Source: Forficula auricularia (taxonomy: Eukaryota > Arthropoda > Insecta > Dermaptera > Forficulidae). From it: 64,000 bases of DNA. Every line of letters starts with the position of its first letter. The stretch's first letter is position 1. The stretch is from the NCBI GenBank assembly GCA_024734495.1, contig JALMQS010000187.1:18414455-18478454 (forward strand), given 5' to 3'. Below, one piece after another: positions 1 to 11,235 of this stretch. Position numbers and translations under genes: made by a program. Below the pieces are notes generated by a model. It searched no databases. It saw only the letters and a list, made by a program, of their open reading frames with translations, and was not told the DNA's origin.

Positions 1-132
1 GATATAAAGTCTCCTATTGTTTATTCTGAAAAAATTATTTGATATTATATTAAAATTCTTAATAACTTGATTTATAAATATTTATTAGAAAATCTTGTTA
101 AAAATATGATAAATGATAAAAATAGACTTGCA

Positions 133-1206
133 TTATAAAATCAAAGATTTGTTTCTGAATAAATAAATAAAAACAGATTTTATTAAAATAAAAATCCTAC
201 CTATGAGATGCGGAACTTCCTTAGGATGAATAATCCATTTTCTTCCAATGTCAAGATTTTCCCGTTTAAAAATCTCTATTAAGCGCTTTTTTCTAGAAAT
301 ATCAACATTTTTATCAAAAATTGCTAAAATGCTTGCCTCTTCATTTAAATACCATAGATGGTTAGAAAAAATTTTCAAACCAACTGTCGAAATACCCTTA
401 TTCGCTTTTTCATATAACTTTAAATCTTTTATAAACATTAAATCATTAAATGGAGCATCGACTGAAGAGGAACACTCTAACCATGCCTTAACATACACTC
501 TCACAAGAAACAAACAAATATTCTTCAAACCGCTCACTTCAGTTGCTTTTAAAGTCAATTGATGTCTAAATACATTTTGAACGAGTAAATTGCCTTTGCC
601 ATCCATCGAGCATGATGTAAAGCTCCTGGCGCCCTGATTTTGAATTTCTAGTCTGATTTCTTTCCAATAAATATTATACATAATTCTACTAGCTCCCGAT
701 AATCGTGTTTTAATTTTTTCATTTTTCAGTGCATTAAAAAGATAATTCATATTGACCTGTATTTCACTCTCACTAAATATTTCGTTCATGTATTTATGCC
801 CGTCATTATAATTTTATTTTTCCAAACTATTCCATTTTTCACTGATTTTTTTAAAGAAAACTACATCTGGACTACTATTCACTTGAGGTAATTCATGTTC
901 GAAAACACTTTGTATCACTAGTTCATATAGAGTATATGGTGCCGACTAGGAAAATACCGTCATCTCTCTTTCTGCATACTGCTCTATAAATGTAATCGCA
1001 CAGTTGATTCGACCAGTGTTGGAACTAGTTCTATCAGAACAGAGAATTTGAGCCTTATTTAACAATCCCCAATCCTTTAGAGCGCTCCAGGGTACCCCGA
1101 GCAATTTTTCTTCGTTTTTATATGAAATAATGATGAGTAGTCTTTCACTTTCTAGTTCTCGCACATTTAAAGCAGGTAGTAATTTACCATCCCAATGAAC
1201 GGACAC
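133..1206 (-). pseudogene. Broken VHWDGKLLP-family repeat-borne gene (main part)
   Basis: Two minus-strand blocks belong to one broken gene. Block 946-1206 (86 aa) holds VHWDGKLLPAL, then LLGVPW and SNTGR. Block 133-789 (218 aa) holds the later part, with SSVDAPFNDL and HLWYLNEEASIL. Between them the frame can be followed as YELVIQSVFEHELPQV, cut by TAG near 944 and TAA near 814-816; the family's RHH motif sits in a shifted frame at 937-945. From memory, this motif order is typical of a multicopy gene family of unknown function in aphids, hydra and other invertebrates. No catalytic role is known to me. The N-terminal part is missing on this strand and appears inverted at 1241-1411. The stops and frameshift mean the copy is dead. 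Confidence 0.72.
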
Positions 1207-1240
1207 AAAACTAGGTTCATTTTCGCCAAAATTAATGGCA

Positions 1241-1411
1241 GTGCTCGATCGATGCCAAATCAGTCAGAGAAATGCCATTTTTATTCTCGAAGCGGCAGCT
1301 GAGTCTTTAGGATACAACATAGATGAACTGGCAATCAATCGAAATACAATCCAAAGATATCGCGAAGATTTTCGTGATGCGAAAGCCCGCAAGATTAAGA
1401 AAAGAAGTTGA
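1241..1411 (+). pseudogene. Inverted N-terminal piece of the VHWDGKLLP-family gene
   Basis: The plus strand reads ISQRNAIFILEAAAESLGY, then IDELAINRNTIQRYRE, and stops at TGA near 1409. This is the segment that normally precedes VHWDGKLLP in the family (a residue run like AxxILxxxAxSLGY followed by INRxxIxRxR). It abuts the minus-strand block ending at 1206, so the two halves of one gene face opposite ways with a breakpoint at about 1207-1240. Either an inversion inside one copy or two truncated copies placed head to head would give this. Recognition rests on motif memory, not a search. Confidence 0.6.
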
Positions 1412-1751
1412 AAGAGTGTCATATATAGATATAGATTATGGCTTGAAAGGTATTCATGTCCGTTGGAAAATGTGTCTATGTCTCACATATGCATGTGCAT
1501 TTCTTTGAAAAATGCAAATAGCCTCCTCAAAAACATGATTTGTCAAAAAAAATTCGATGAAGGATCGACCGCCACATGAAAGGAGAAGCCGTTGCGCGCA
1601 GGTAATTGTACTAGCCTGAAGCACGTGATCCTGATCTCTGATTTAAACAAATGAGGTCTCAAATAGTTTCTTATAATAAAACGAAAAAAAATACGGGTTG
1701 CGGTAATTGAAATTAAAACATCGAAAAATAAGGGCCCCCTCATATATATAT

Positions 1752-2340
1752 TAGGGTGACTTTTCAACCAGGAGTCCAAGAAAGTACTCTTCATTTTTTG
1801 AAATTTTATTTTCATCTTCTCTATTTTTCAAATTTAACATTAAATTTTAAAAAAATATATTTTGTGACCTTCGCCCCAAACGGATACTGCTTTGTGTGAA
1901 TGAGGGTAGGAGTCGGAAATTAATTCTCGTGACTTAAATTCCACAGTCCCCGAGATGGAAATCTACCATCTTGCTCAATGAATCAGCCTGTCCTATAAGA
2001 AAATCTTCAATTTCTCCTAATTCTTTGCTATAAGCAAGCTATGAATTATCTATAGCCCTCTTAGTTATTTCCGATCTTATATAATAAGAGTTCTTAGAAA
2101 TGGATTAGTCCAAAGATTCTCGAATCATCTTTATTTATTCTTTTTTTGCATTATTATTATTTTAATAGTTCGTCAGCGAGAAAAATTTCTATTCCAGTAA
2201 AATTCGTCTTGACTTGTCTTTGACCTGCTTGAACTCGAAGATATATCAGGCAGGGACTCCAAGCCTTCTAAACGCACCCTTTTCGAAAAAAATCATTCAT
2301 TTTAATTTCCCCTTGAAACTTTGCAGCAATTGTTTTTAAA
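1752..2340. repeat. Dispersed repeat R1, copy 1 (inverted partner at 17.0-17.6 kb)
   Basis: The reverse complement matches 17018-17610 over about 580 bp with many small differences. Shared landmarks include CGCCCCAAACGGATACTG near 1871, AATCAGCCTGTCCTATAAGA near 1980, and CTTTGACCTGCTTGAACT near 2218. An uninterrupted 90-codon minus frame at 1543-1815 overlaps its left end, but it is not conserved in the partner and is not called. No terminal repeats or coding domain were seen, so the class of element is unknown. Confidence 0.75.
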
Positions 2341-3110
2341 AGAATGACTTACCATTGATCAGCAAATTGTGGCTTTTAGAGGCAATTTGAGCATGTTCTG
2401 ACCGAACTCATTTTTGTGTGATAAATGTAATGTACATTTGGGTTTACCAAAAGAAAAGAAATTCTTTTGCTAAATTTCATAAAACATAATAATATTTTGG
2501 CTCGAACTTTTTATTTTGAGAATTTAATTTTGTTTTTAATTTTTAAATATTATTTTATATATAATATGTTTATTTTAATATTTGATGTTTAGTTTTGTTG
2601 GCAAAAGCAAATAAAAGTTACAATATTTTTTATTTTTATGAAACTTTTTTTTTATACTGGACATTGAGACCACATGTACATGATTATGTACAACTCCTAT
2701 TTTTTAAAATATAAATGAAATTGTTTGCAAATATGCAAAAATATTTTCGAGTATGCCCTAGCATCTTATATAAATGCAAAAATAATTTGTGTATTGATGA
2801 TATTTAATTCAGGTCTGAAGGGGTTAAGCACAAGACAACCTCATTGAGATCTTTTTGGGAATATTCCTCCCTAAACTCTTAATTCTAAGAACTATCGTAG
2901 ACTATCTCCGTCCTTTCCCTGTACTAAAGGTACTACCATGTGTCTTTTGTTAAGGGAGAATGGTGTGGATTCTTGGTGAAACATTTTAAATAAAGTAAAG
3001 AAAATTTTGTAAAATTTAAGACACTTTTTTGTTTGTTCACTTTATATTTTAATAAAATCTACTATTTTATATTTTAAATTTTAAAAGTTTCTTTAATTTT
3101 TCAAAATTTT
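2341..3110. other. AT-rich non-coding stretch with a small inverted repeat
   Basis: No gene is visible. A 17-bp perfect inverted pair (AAGTAAAGAAAATTTTG near 2993 and its complement near 3103) brackets an AT-rich loop. The string GGTGAAACATTTTAA near 2977 recurs at about 11608 and, inverted, near 49000, which suggests the edge of a dispersed repeat. Confidence 0.4.
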
Positions 3111-3123
3111 CTTTACTTCTATA

Positions 3124-3245
3124 CCATGTGTCTGTTTATTCGGCTGTAAAGCAAGTTTGGCACTTGGGTTCGATTTCCGATCGAGTGCCTGGTTAATTGT
3201 TACTCCCCTGTTTTAGGGTAGACTAAAAACAAAGTGAAGCGAAAG
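3124..3245 (+). mobile_element. tRNA-derived SINE-like remnant
   Basis: GGGTTCGATTTCC at about 3167 fits the RNA polymerase III B box (GGTTCGANNCC). The sequence before it (CGGCTGTAAAGCAAGTTTGGC) resembles the D-arm side of a tRNA head. After it comes a non-tRNA body (TGGTTAATTGTTACTCCCC). No clean A box, poly-A tail or target duplication was found. Similar B-box segments occur at 28.65 and 28.85 kb and, inverted, near 51.22 kb. Confidence 0.42.
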
Positions 3246-4143
3246 ACGACATTATTAAATCCAATGAAAGACAGAGACAAAAAAGATGTCTTAATCCAGT
3301 GATCGGTTAACTTGACTATCCATAAGAGAATCCATTCCGATTTCAATTCGATTAAGTGAACGTGGCTGATCAACAACTCGGAATGTTTTAATTAAAAAGT
3401 TTCACCCTCTCTCGCTGTTATTTTTTTTAATCCAAAACAAGGAACTAACAAAAAAAAAATAACTTGTAAAAGTTTGCCGAACAAACTAAAATATTAGTAA
3501 AAACTATTTCTTCTATTTCTTTTCTTTTATTTTTTTAGGTTGAAATAAATTAACGATTTTAGAAAATATATGGATAAAATTCTCTCTTCCATAATCATAA
3601 ATTGTTATTAGACATGTTAGGTAATTTTGAATGTTTTTGAACTTCGAACCACACATCTGATTAATAAAAAAAATTGAAATTTTCTATTTACAACTTCTCT
3701 AATTACTTTTTTTCAATTTCTGTTTTAAAATATTTTCATTATAACTAGTTTAATATTCAACTTCATTATATCATTTGTTAAAAACTATTTAATATCATAC
3801 AAGTTTTGCACTTTAATATACACCTTCTATTTTTAAACAAACATGTATTTATTTATTTATTTCATAATTTTATTAGAATTAATTATCGAAACGTTGTGCA
3901 GCCTGATTAGAATATCTAATTTAAAATGTCTAATCGTGGTGATTAAAGTCGAATCTTCAGTTTTGATTAACAACTCAACCACCAAAGTCTCAAATCTAAA
4001 AAAAAAATTATCCTATATATTCTATTAAATATGCTATTATACCATGTTTTTTAGCATGCTAAGAAACCTTCAAATTGACTAAGCTGACCACTGAAATTTC
4101 GCCATTACATCATGTGAATACTTTATTGTTTATTTTAACTCTC
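3246..4143. other. AT-rich non-coding interval
   Basis: Only short frames are present (for example 61 codons at 3843-4028, low complexity). No RNA gene, repeat boundary or domain could be supported. Confidence 0.5.
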
Positions 4144-4243
4144 ATCCCAGGTAACACACAATATCCTCAGAATATTCTAAGAAGATTTAAATGTCCTTAG
4201 AATATCCTTAGAATATTCTGAGGATATTGTGGTTACCTGGGAT
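4144..4243. repeat. 100-bp fold-back (MITE-like) element
   Basis: The ends ATCCCAGGTAAC and GTTACCTGGGAT are inverted. The arms continue as CAATATCCTCAGAATATTCT on the left and its complement on the right, giving stems of about 37 bp around a short AT loop. It could be a small non-autonomous DNA transposon or a source of hairpin RNA. No coding capacity. Confidence 0.75.
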
Positions 4244-4339
4244 TTTCTTTGTGATCAGTTTTTTTTTTGATTAACCACAAATTAATTTTTGTCATTTTCA
4301 ATGAGTCTCTTAAATGACAAAACAATCATTGAGTTGTGA

Positions 4340-4560
4340 TATAAGTAATTCTACAGTTACCGTGGCGCCGTGATCTGACGATGGATTCAAAATAAGACGA
4401 AAATGAAAAATACCATTTTTCGAGATTTCCATTAGTTTTCGAGATATCGAGTTTAAAAAAATACAATTTTATTATTTTTCAATTGTTTTTTTATAGAAAC
4501 CACGGAAAGCGTAGAATCACGGGTTCCGTGTGGCGCCGCTATCTGACCTCGGATTCTTTT
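4340..4560. repeat. Short direct repeat GTGGCGCCG...ATCTGAC
   Basis: CCGTGGCGCCGTGATCTGAC near 4360 is echoed as CCGTGTGGCGCCGCTATCTG near 4526, each followed by a GGATTC string. The two copies are direct and about 170 bp apart, possibly ends of a small inserted element. Function unknown. Confidence 0.4.
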
Positions 4561-4822
4561 ATCGTAGAACTAGTAAAAATAAGCCGGAAAGTAAAATTTT
4601 TTTTATTTTTATTTTACACTTGTATTTTAAAAGAACAAGACAAAATGAAAAGTAAACAAATAAAATTTAAAAGATGACTTTTGGCAATTGATTGCTAGCA
4701 GTTGAATGTTGCGCAATCGCAATTTCATCATCATCCAGACGAGGCCCTTTTGCAACGCAGCTTGGTTCAAATCAAAAAATGAATATTAATTAAAAAATAA
4801 ATTCGAATATGTGAAAGTCGTT

Positions 4823-4977
4823 GCCAGTTCGGTTATGATATTTTCAGTTTCGGCTCGGTTCGGTTCGTATATTTTCATTTCGGGCTGGTTTTTAGGCGAT
4901 TAGGCCTAGTTGCCAGCCCGAAATGAAGATATACGAACCGAACCGAGCAGAACAGAATATATCTTAACCGAACCTTT
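4823..4977. repeat. Fold-back element with about 66-bp arms
   Basis: The left arm carries GGTTCGGTTCGTATATTTTC and ATTTCGGGCTGG. The right arm starts CCAGCCCGAAATGAAGATAT and reads back as its complement. The loop is about 22 bp (4889-4910). The arms contain several CGGTT/AACCG repeats. Non-coding. Confidence 0.75.
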
Positions 4978-5255
4978 CAAAGTTTGTTCGGGAACCCTTT
5001 TTTTTATCTAATCGAACCGAGATGATGAATAGAACCGAACCTATGAAAAGTTCTAAAAATGAAAATTGCCAACGCCCACTGGCGCTCACTTTGACAAGGG
5101 ACAATTTGAGACATTACGGTTCATAAACTCAATTTCGAAAACTGGTGTATAATTTTTTTTTTTCATTCCAAATCGACTCTTGGTCCGAAATTATTTTCAG
5201 ATATCAACTACCAGTTTAATTGAAAAGTTTTTGTTTTGCCGAGAGTAGCAGAGTT

Positions 5256-5430
5256 GTTGATTCACAAAGAGAAACAAAGAAGTTGTTCTCTGCTTGATGC
5301 AAATAAACATACACACATATATATCGAAAATAAATAATATATATACAGATATATCATCTCGATATATATGTGTGTATGTTTATTTGCATCAAGCAGAGGA
5401 CAACCTCTTTGTTTCTCTTTGTGAATCAAC
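5256..5430. repeat. Fold-back element with about 72-bp, nearly identical arms
   Basis: The left arm begins GTTGATTCACAAAGAGAAAC and the right arm ends with its complement at 5430. Only about two mismatches were seen over roughly 72 bp, so the hairpin is recent or maintained. The AT loop is about 25-30 bp. It would fold into a long stem if transcribed. Confidence 0.82.
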
Positions 5431-5439
5431 TACCAGTAT

Positions 5440-6950
5440 TTAGGAAAATCGTAAAGAACTTTTAAGTCAAGATGTGTAGTTTTGACTTGGCAGATTGACA
5501 CTAACTCGGGAGAACTGAGCATGACCACTTAAAATTTCTAGTGAATAATTTCAGTAATCATATTTAGTTTTAGCTTCTGGAACAAAATTCTTTTATTCAT
5601 AAAGCTATTTAATAGTTTTAAAAAATTTGTTGTTTAGCTGAAAAATCTATATTAATTTTACTACTTGAGAATTTTTCTGTTCCATAAAGCCGTGTATTAG
5701 TTTAATTACCCGGTCGGCCCTAGTATTGAATTCCGACACACAAAAAATATTTGCTCACTGAACTTAAAAATTCTGAAACGTGGAGAAAAATAATTTTCAA
5801 CCATGATTTATATTCTGTCCTGTATGTGTGTCTTGATTCCGATAGCCACAATAACTCAAAAACGGAAAGTCATAGAAAGTTCGTTCTTGTACAAAATACA
5901 TTAGTATTTTTAACGCGAATAACTGATTAGATTTTGGAATGTCTAGCTTGAACTCCCAGTTAAAAAAATACATATTTTTTTTTCAATAACATTATTGATA
6001 TTTAAAAAAAGTCATGTCATAATATAGTTATAATAGAAAAAAAACATACCGTGCTTTGAAAAAGTTTTCACTTTTTAATTTAAATTTTATTTCAAATAGT
6101 TTTTGCTGTTTTTTGAGATATTAAAAAAAGCAAAAATATTACAACATTGTAAAGTAAAAAAAAAATCTAAAGCTTTAGAAATTAAAGGAGTAACTAAAAA
6201 CAGCCGGGTGATAAATTGTACTGGGTTAGTTTATATGTGCTTGTGGTTTGTTGGGGAAACAGACGGATGCCGCTCTTTACCTATCTCTAAATCATCTTCT
6301 GTTTGCTTCCCAAGACATGTTTTATTTTTCATTTCTATTTTTTTTTTTTTTTTTTTTAAATTTTTTTTTACTTTATTTTTCTTTTCTACTAAAATAACAT
6401 ATAAATTATTTATTTATCTAAAATTCAATCTTCCAATACAAAACAATTTTATTATATATATATATATTAATTTCTATTTGAAGCAATTTTTCTCCTAGAT
6501 AAAGAAAAGCTGCAAAAGTTCCACTAGTCATTTATCACGTTTTAATGCGAGCTTTATTTGCGATTCCTCAGCATATGATGATAATCAATCTCATCCCTAA
6601 GTTAGAATAACATTTGCATATGCCCAAACACATTTCTAATCCGAATTTAGAGATTAAGGCTTCGCCACGCCCTAATTAATCTAATTGTAAAATAAAGATA
6701 TCATCTCGATAATAAAATTCTTGTTTTATAGCTGATAATCAAGTAAAAATGTTTTTGATATTAACTTTGAATTTCAAATTTCATATATTATGTAGTTTTA
6801 TAGATAAAGGGAAAATCAATAAATAAACTTAAAACAGTTCAGGAAGTATTTTGAATCGATGGGTTTAGCCATTGATTGAATTTTAATAGAAGGGGGTTCC
6901 GTAGTCTTACCTGAGGACCCTTTGAAGTCGCACTTGCCACGAGACCGATT
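5440..6950. other. AT-rich non-coding interval
   Basis: A 131-codon plus frame at 6103-6498 is mostly poly-F/K from homopolymer runs and matches nothing I know. A TA run lies near 6452. No gene is supported. Confidence 0.5.
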
Positions 6951-6952
6951 CA

Positions 6953-6983
6953 ATACTTTATCTGCTTCACATTGGATAAAGTA
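6953..6983. repeat. TACTTTATC...GATAAAGTA hairpin motif, copy 1
   Basis: ATACTTTATC and GATAAAGTA flank TGCTTCACATTG. Related hairpins occur at 10312-10342 and 29416-29447. This one lies directly outside the large fold-back at 6989-7590, suggesting a shared element end. Confidence 0.5.
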
Positions 6984-6988
6984 AAACG

Positions 6989-7590
6989 TTTCTCAACAAA
7001 AATACAAGTGTAAAAAAAAACCCAAGTTCGATTAATAAAAACCGTTTGCCAAAAAAGTAGTAAGATCTAATGTGCTGCCAAGTTCAATATCATCAATTTA
7101 ATAAATGAGTCCAGAATATAGTAATTTCAATTAAAAGGCATGATTTTCATTTCTCATGTCCATCTATATTTATTGATTTCACAGATTTATTTGAAATTAT
7201 TTTCCTAAAACTTGGCTTTTACGCATTGAACTATTATTATTAATGTTTGATAGGATCTCCACCTCTCCCTTTTAGCCCTTCCATCCTCTCTTATTATGAT
7301 CTCCACGAATTATGTTACCATAGTAACATAAGTAGTGACATACTTAAAAATACGTAAAAGCCAAGTTTTAGGAAAATAATTTCAACTAAAAATGGGAAAT
7401 CTCAATAAAAATAGATGGACAAGTGAAATGAAAAACATGCCTTTTAATTGAAGTTACTAATATATTATCGACTCATTTATTAAATTGATAATATTGGACT
7501 TGGCAGCACATTAGATCTCACTACTTTTTTTGGCAAACGGTTTTTATTAATCGAACTTAGCCTTTTTTACACATGTGTTTTTGTTGAGAT
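6989..7590. repeat. Large fold-back element, arms about 235 bp
   Basis: The left arm (6989-7224) starts TTCTCAACAAAAATACAAGT and ends AAAACTTGGCTTTTACG. The right arm (7352-7590) is its complement, ending TGTTTTTGTTGAGA. The loop of about 127 bp holds a near-palindrome ATGTTACCATAGTAACAT at 7312-7329. Point differences and small gaps separate the arms. No open frame was found. Confidence 0.8.
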
Positions 7591-7639
7591 TTCACTTCTT
7601 TTTGTAAGTTGGATGGGAATCTAACCTGCAAGATTCACG

Positions 7640-8540
7640 CATTTATTTTAAAGGATGATGAAGATCTTTTTCGATTTCTCACTTATTAGTGATTCAAGTT
7701 ATTACACTATGTCAAATTTTAGCATTCTAGTGTCGTTAAATTTTCACTATTAGTTAATTTAGCTCATGATTTCACTCCTTCATTTTAAATGCTTAAGAAG
7801 GGAAAGTTTCAGATTTTCGATTTCACCCTTTATGCTCAAAAATCTACTTACATGCCACATTTTAGCAGTTTATTGTTTTTGAATTTTTACTTGATGAGAA
7901 TTTATATTTTAAACTTCACTCCTTCATTTAAGATGCTGAGGAAGGAAACCTTTTGTTTTTCGATTTATTAAAGCAAGCTCTACCAGCACGTCAAATTTCA
8001 TCATTCTAGGTCATTGTATTTTCACTATAGGTTAATTTAGCACTTCATTTTATGTCCTGAAGAAGGAAAAGTTTCGGTTTTTCGATTTAACCATTTATTA
8101 ATGCCCTAAACTCTACCACCATCCCGAAAATGATGATAATTTATCGCACAAATTTCACCTCTTCATTTTATGTCCTGGAGAGGAATTGTTTGGTTTTGCG
8201 ATTTCACTCTTTATTAATGTACCAAATTCTACCAATATGCCAATTCTAGGATGATTAAATTTTCCTTGTGTGTTAATTTAGTCTATAAATTTCACCCCTT
8301 AATTTCGGGCCCCGAAGAAGTGAAAGTTTCGGTGTTTCAAGTTCCTCTTTAATTAATGTGCTAATCTTTACCAGTGTGCAAAATTTCAGCATTCTAGGTT
8401 CATTGTGTTTTCACTATATGTTAATTTAGCCTATAACGTTCAACCCTTCATTTTAGGTCCTGAAGAAGGCAAGTTTCCATTTTTGGATTTTTCCCATTAA
8501 TTGTACCAGCATGCCAAATTTCAGCATTCTAGGATCAACG
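7640..8540. repeat. Degenerate tandem repeat, about seven units of 115-147 bp
   Basis: Each unit includes a TTCATTTTANGTCCTGAAGA stretch, then TTTCGGTTTTTCGATTT, then GCCAAATTTCAGCATTCTAG, then TTTTCACTATANGTTAATTT. Unit starts fall near 7640, 7770, 7917, 8041, 8158, 8296 and 8443. The units have drifted strongly. A 60-codon frame at 7789-7971 is part of the repeat, not a gene. Confidence 0.75.
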
Positions 8541-9783
8541 GAAGTACTCTAGAATTTTGTTGAGTTAGTGAGTCTCCCACTTTTAAAAACTCTGATAAAA
8601 CAGACATGAAATGCAATACAATAATTGTTTTCCAGGTAAGCACCCTTTTAGTCCCAAGGTAGGCATTAATTTTTAAAATTGTTATAACTGCTTGAATTCG
8701 TTGGATAGCTTTTGTATTGTTAATAAACCAGTTGCGAAGCCCGTTTTCGACGAACCTATTGCTTCCTAAGGGAGCTCCAGCCTTTGGCAATTGAATTTTA
8801 ACTAACAAATACTTTCAGGCGCTATTTCGATTTAAATTCAATTTTTTAATGTGACAAATAATACTGATGACTGGCACTGGGTTAGTTTTAGGGGTCATGA
8901 TCAATATCATTTTTATTTTCTTCTGTCATCTCGCTCATGTGTTTTATGTTTTTTAATCATTTTAAACAGTAAATGTACTTCTCTCTCAATGAAAGAACAT
9001 AATAGCACAAGTTTGATTGGGTATTGAATTAGTTCCTTAAATTCAAATTAGAGTTTGCTTAAAGGTTGAGCTAATTAAGCAATGAAATAGATTCGTGTGG
9101 AAATTGGAGTTACTTTAATCGATGTCACCCCCCCCCTCCCGACCTCACCCACAAAAAAGCTCAAAAGGGTTGAATTGGACAATAGACACGGATATAGGCG
9201 AATTTCAAGAGATTTCGTTTGCAATATACTACCTACTTACTATTTTCTAAATTAATTTATAATCTGACTAGGTTGAATTTATAAATCACATTTTATATGA
9301 ATTTATTTTTAGAAACTTATAAGATATTATTATTATTATTATTATTTTTTAATTTATATAATAAATTTGTTCTTCATTAGTCATTTAAGTTTTGTTCTGT
9401 AAATTTTAGTATCCAATTTAAAAATATATTATCAGCTAACGGTTTGTTGAACTAGAAAAATGAAACTAGGTTCATTTTATTAATGTCTTCTAAAATTCAG
9501 CTTATTATCTACAACAACCTTACTATAACATATAACAATTCAATTTTTTTATAATTTTCTGCATTTTTGAACCGATAGTGTTGAAGTCAGAAAGCCTGAG
9601 TTTTTTTTAATGCAATTGAATGAAAGAGACCACGCCCTATAGAACTAGATAATCCCTTGCATAATAAAATAAACTGCAACGGATCGTTGCTAAACTTTAT
9701 CCAAATTCATTTGAAATTTTAATATGTTTGTTCCTTTATTATTAATCAGATATCACTTGCAATTTGTAGTTCATGTTGACATT
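8541..9783. other. Non-coding interval with one unrecognised 95-codon frame
   Basis: A minus frame at 8521-8808 is open for 95 codons (includes GAPLGSNRFVENGLRNWF) and runs into the tandem repeat at its end. I recognise no domain; it might be a decayed transposon fragment. The remainder is AT-rich with an ATT microsatellite near 9328. Confidence 0.35.
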
Positions 9784-10302
9784 AATTAAAAATAATTCTC
9801 ATTTAATAGTCGAGGAATAATCATTCTACATTAGATTTTTGACATTTCGGTTATTATTGTAACCATTGCTGAAGACATGGAGGCATCGACTTAAAATCAA
9901 AAATAGACATCGATTCTCATCTAATACTTGAGGAATAACAATTCTACATTAGGTTTTTGACGTTTCGATTATTATTGGTAACCATTGCTGAAGACTCAAG
10001 CTTGAGTTGTTTGCCATAAAAGAATTTAGTCTTTTTGATTTTAAGTCGATTCTTCCACGTTTTCAGTAGAGGTTGCCATTAATAGTCAAAACATCAAAAG
10101 TGGAATGCAATAAGGTTATTCCTCTAGTATTAGATAAGAATCGATCGTTATTTTTGATTTTAAGTCGATTCCTCCATGTCCTCAGCAATGGTTACCAATA
10201 ATAATCGAAACGTCAAAAACTTAATGTAGAATTGTTATTCCTCAAGTATTAGATGAGAATCGATGGCTATTTTCGATTTTAAGTCGATTCCTCTATGTCT
10301 GA
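9784..10302. repeat. Fold-back built from two direct plus two inverted units of about 115 bp
   Basis: Units begin near 9790 and 9911 in the forward sense (ACTTGAGGAATAACAATTCT ... GTAACCATTGCTGAAGAC). They then recur as reverse complements near 10020-10140 and 10150-10262, with a partial fifth to 10302. The arrangement is forward, forward, reverse, reverse, partial. Units share a TTGACGTTTCGATTATTATT core. Confidence 0.78.
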
Positions 10303-10311
10303 CTGATTGCA

Positions 10312-10342
10312 ATACTTTCCCATGCTTCGCATTGGATAAAGT
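10312..10342. repeat. TACTTT...AAAGTA hairpin motif, copy 2
   Basis: AATACTTTCCCATGC, TTC, GCATTGGATAAAGTA forms a hairpin. It lies directly beside the end of the 9784-10302 fold-back, as copy 1 does beside 6989-7590. Confidence 0.5.
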
Positions 10343-10429
10343 AAAAAAAAGTGGACAGAGTGATCATGGAAAACAGTAGAATCGAAGGTATCTGTGCACA
10401 TGGGGTCTTGAAGAATTTCAAAATTGTAA

Positions 10430-10463
10430 GGGTGGGGTAAGTGGGGGAGGTGAGGGCAGGGGG
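10430..10463 (+). other. G-quadruplex-capable G-rich tract
   Basis: GGG-T-GGGG-TAAGT-GGGGG-AGGTGA-GGG-C-AGGGGG satisfies the four-run G3+N1-7 rule within an AT-rich region. It lies 40 bp outside the mariner. Confidence 0.55.
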
Positions 10464-10602
10464 AGAGAGACCTCTATTCTCTTGGAAGTCATGAGATAAA
10501 CGTACGAGGAGGAGTTGAAAAATAAGTTTCCCTGTCGACTGTGGTCAGAGTTGTGTATGAAAGTCAAAAAATAGAATGAGACATTAAAGATATAACAAAC
10601 CT

Positions 10603-11094
10603 TTATTTTTCCACATAGGTACTAAGTACATTGAGACATTTGTCATATCGCTTAATAAGCTTCAAAAAGCCCTCCAGGAAAAAATCAGGCTCTGCATACG
10701 GAAGAAGCGTTGAACGGCTTGTTTCACTTCCGTATTGCTTCCAAAGCGCCTTCCCTCGAGATTTGTCTTCAAAGCCGGAAACAGATGGAAGTCGCTTGGT
10801 GCGAGATCAGGACTGTATGGCGGATGGTGTAGGCGCTCCCAACCAAGAGTTGCAATATGGTTTTGCGTTGCCCTCGCCGAATGTGGTCTGGCATTGTCAT
10901 CCAACAGCAGAACGCCAGATGTGAGAAGGCCAGGCCGCTTTTTCCGAATAGACTTCCATAGACTTACCATACCCATAGACTTCCACGAGGCGGTTATGAA
11001 TTTCTGTTCCTGATACTCCACGTGCCAATTCATAGCGGATAACCGCTCTCACTTCCTCCTTTGACCACGAATTCAAAACGCACCTTCTCTCCAT
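10603..11094 (-). pseudogene. Mariner transposase, internally deleted and frameshifted
   Basis: Reading on the minus strand, the start at 11094 gives MERRCVLNSWSKEEVRAVIR, the N-terminal DNA-binding region of mariner transposases. After VEVYG there is a junction near 10940-10980. The frame then shifts to KKRPGLLTSGVLLLDDNARP, with the second catalytic Asp in DDN, and on to PPYSPDLAPSDFHLFPALK, with the third catalytic Asp. A further frameshift after VQRFF is needed to reach the tail, which reads KLIKRYDKCLNVLSTYVEK and stops at 10603-10605. The central part with the first catalytic Asp is absent, so no activity is possible. Family assignment rests on these motifs (mariner DD34D type). Confidence 0.88.
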
Positions 11095-11235
11095 ACCTAC
11101 CGGGGCTCAAATGAGAGGCTGGTCTCCGCTTTGCGCAGGCACTGCAACAGCGCCATCTGCTTGATTTGCAGCGACCTCTACCCAATGGTGTATCGGTGAC
11201 TTGCGCGTTTTCCTGCTGTGTCGCCTTTCGCCCAT

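Noticed and set aside
6103..6498. 131-codon plus frame
   Set aside because: Poly-Phe and poly-Lys from T and A runs; no domain and no start context.
10631..11013. Plus-strand frames of 97 and 92 codons over the mariner
   Set aside because: Antisense shadows of the minus-strand transposase.
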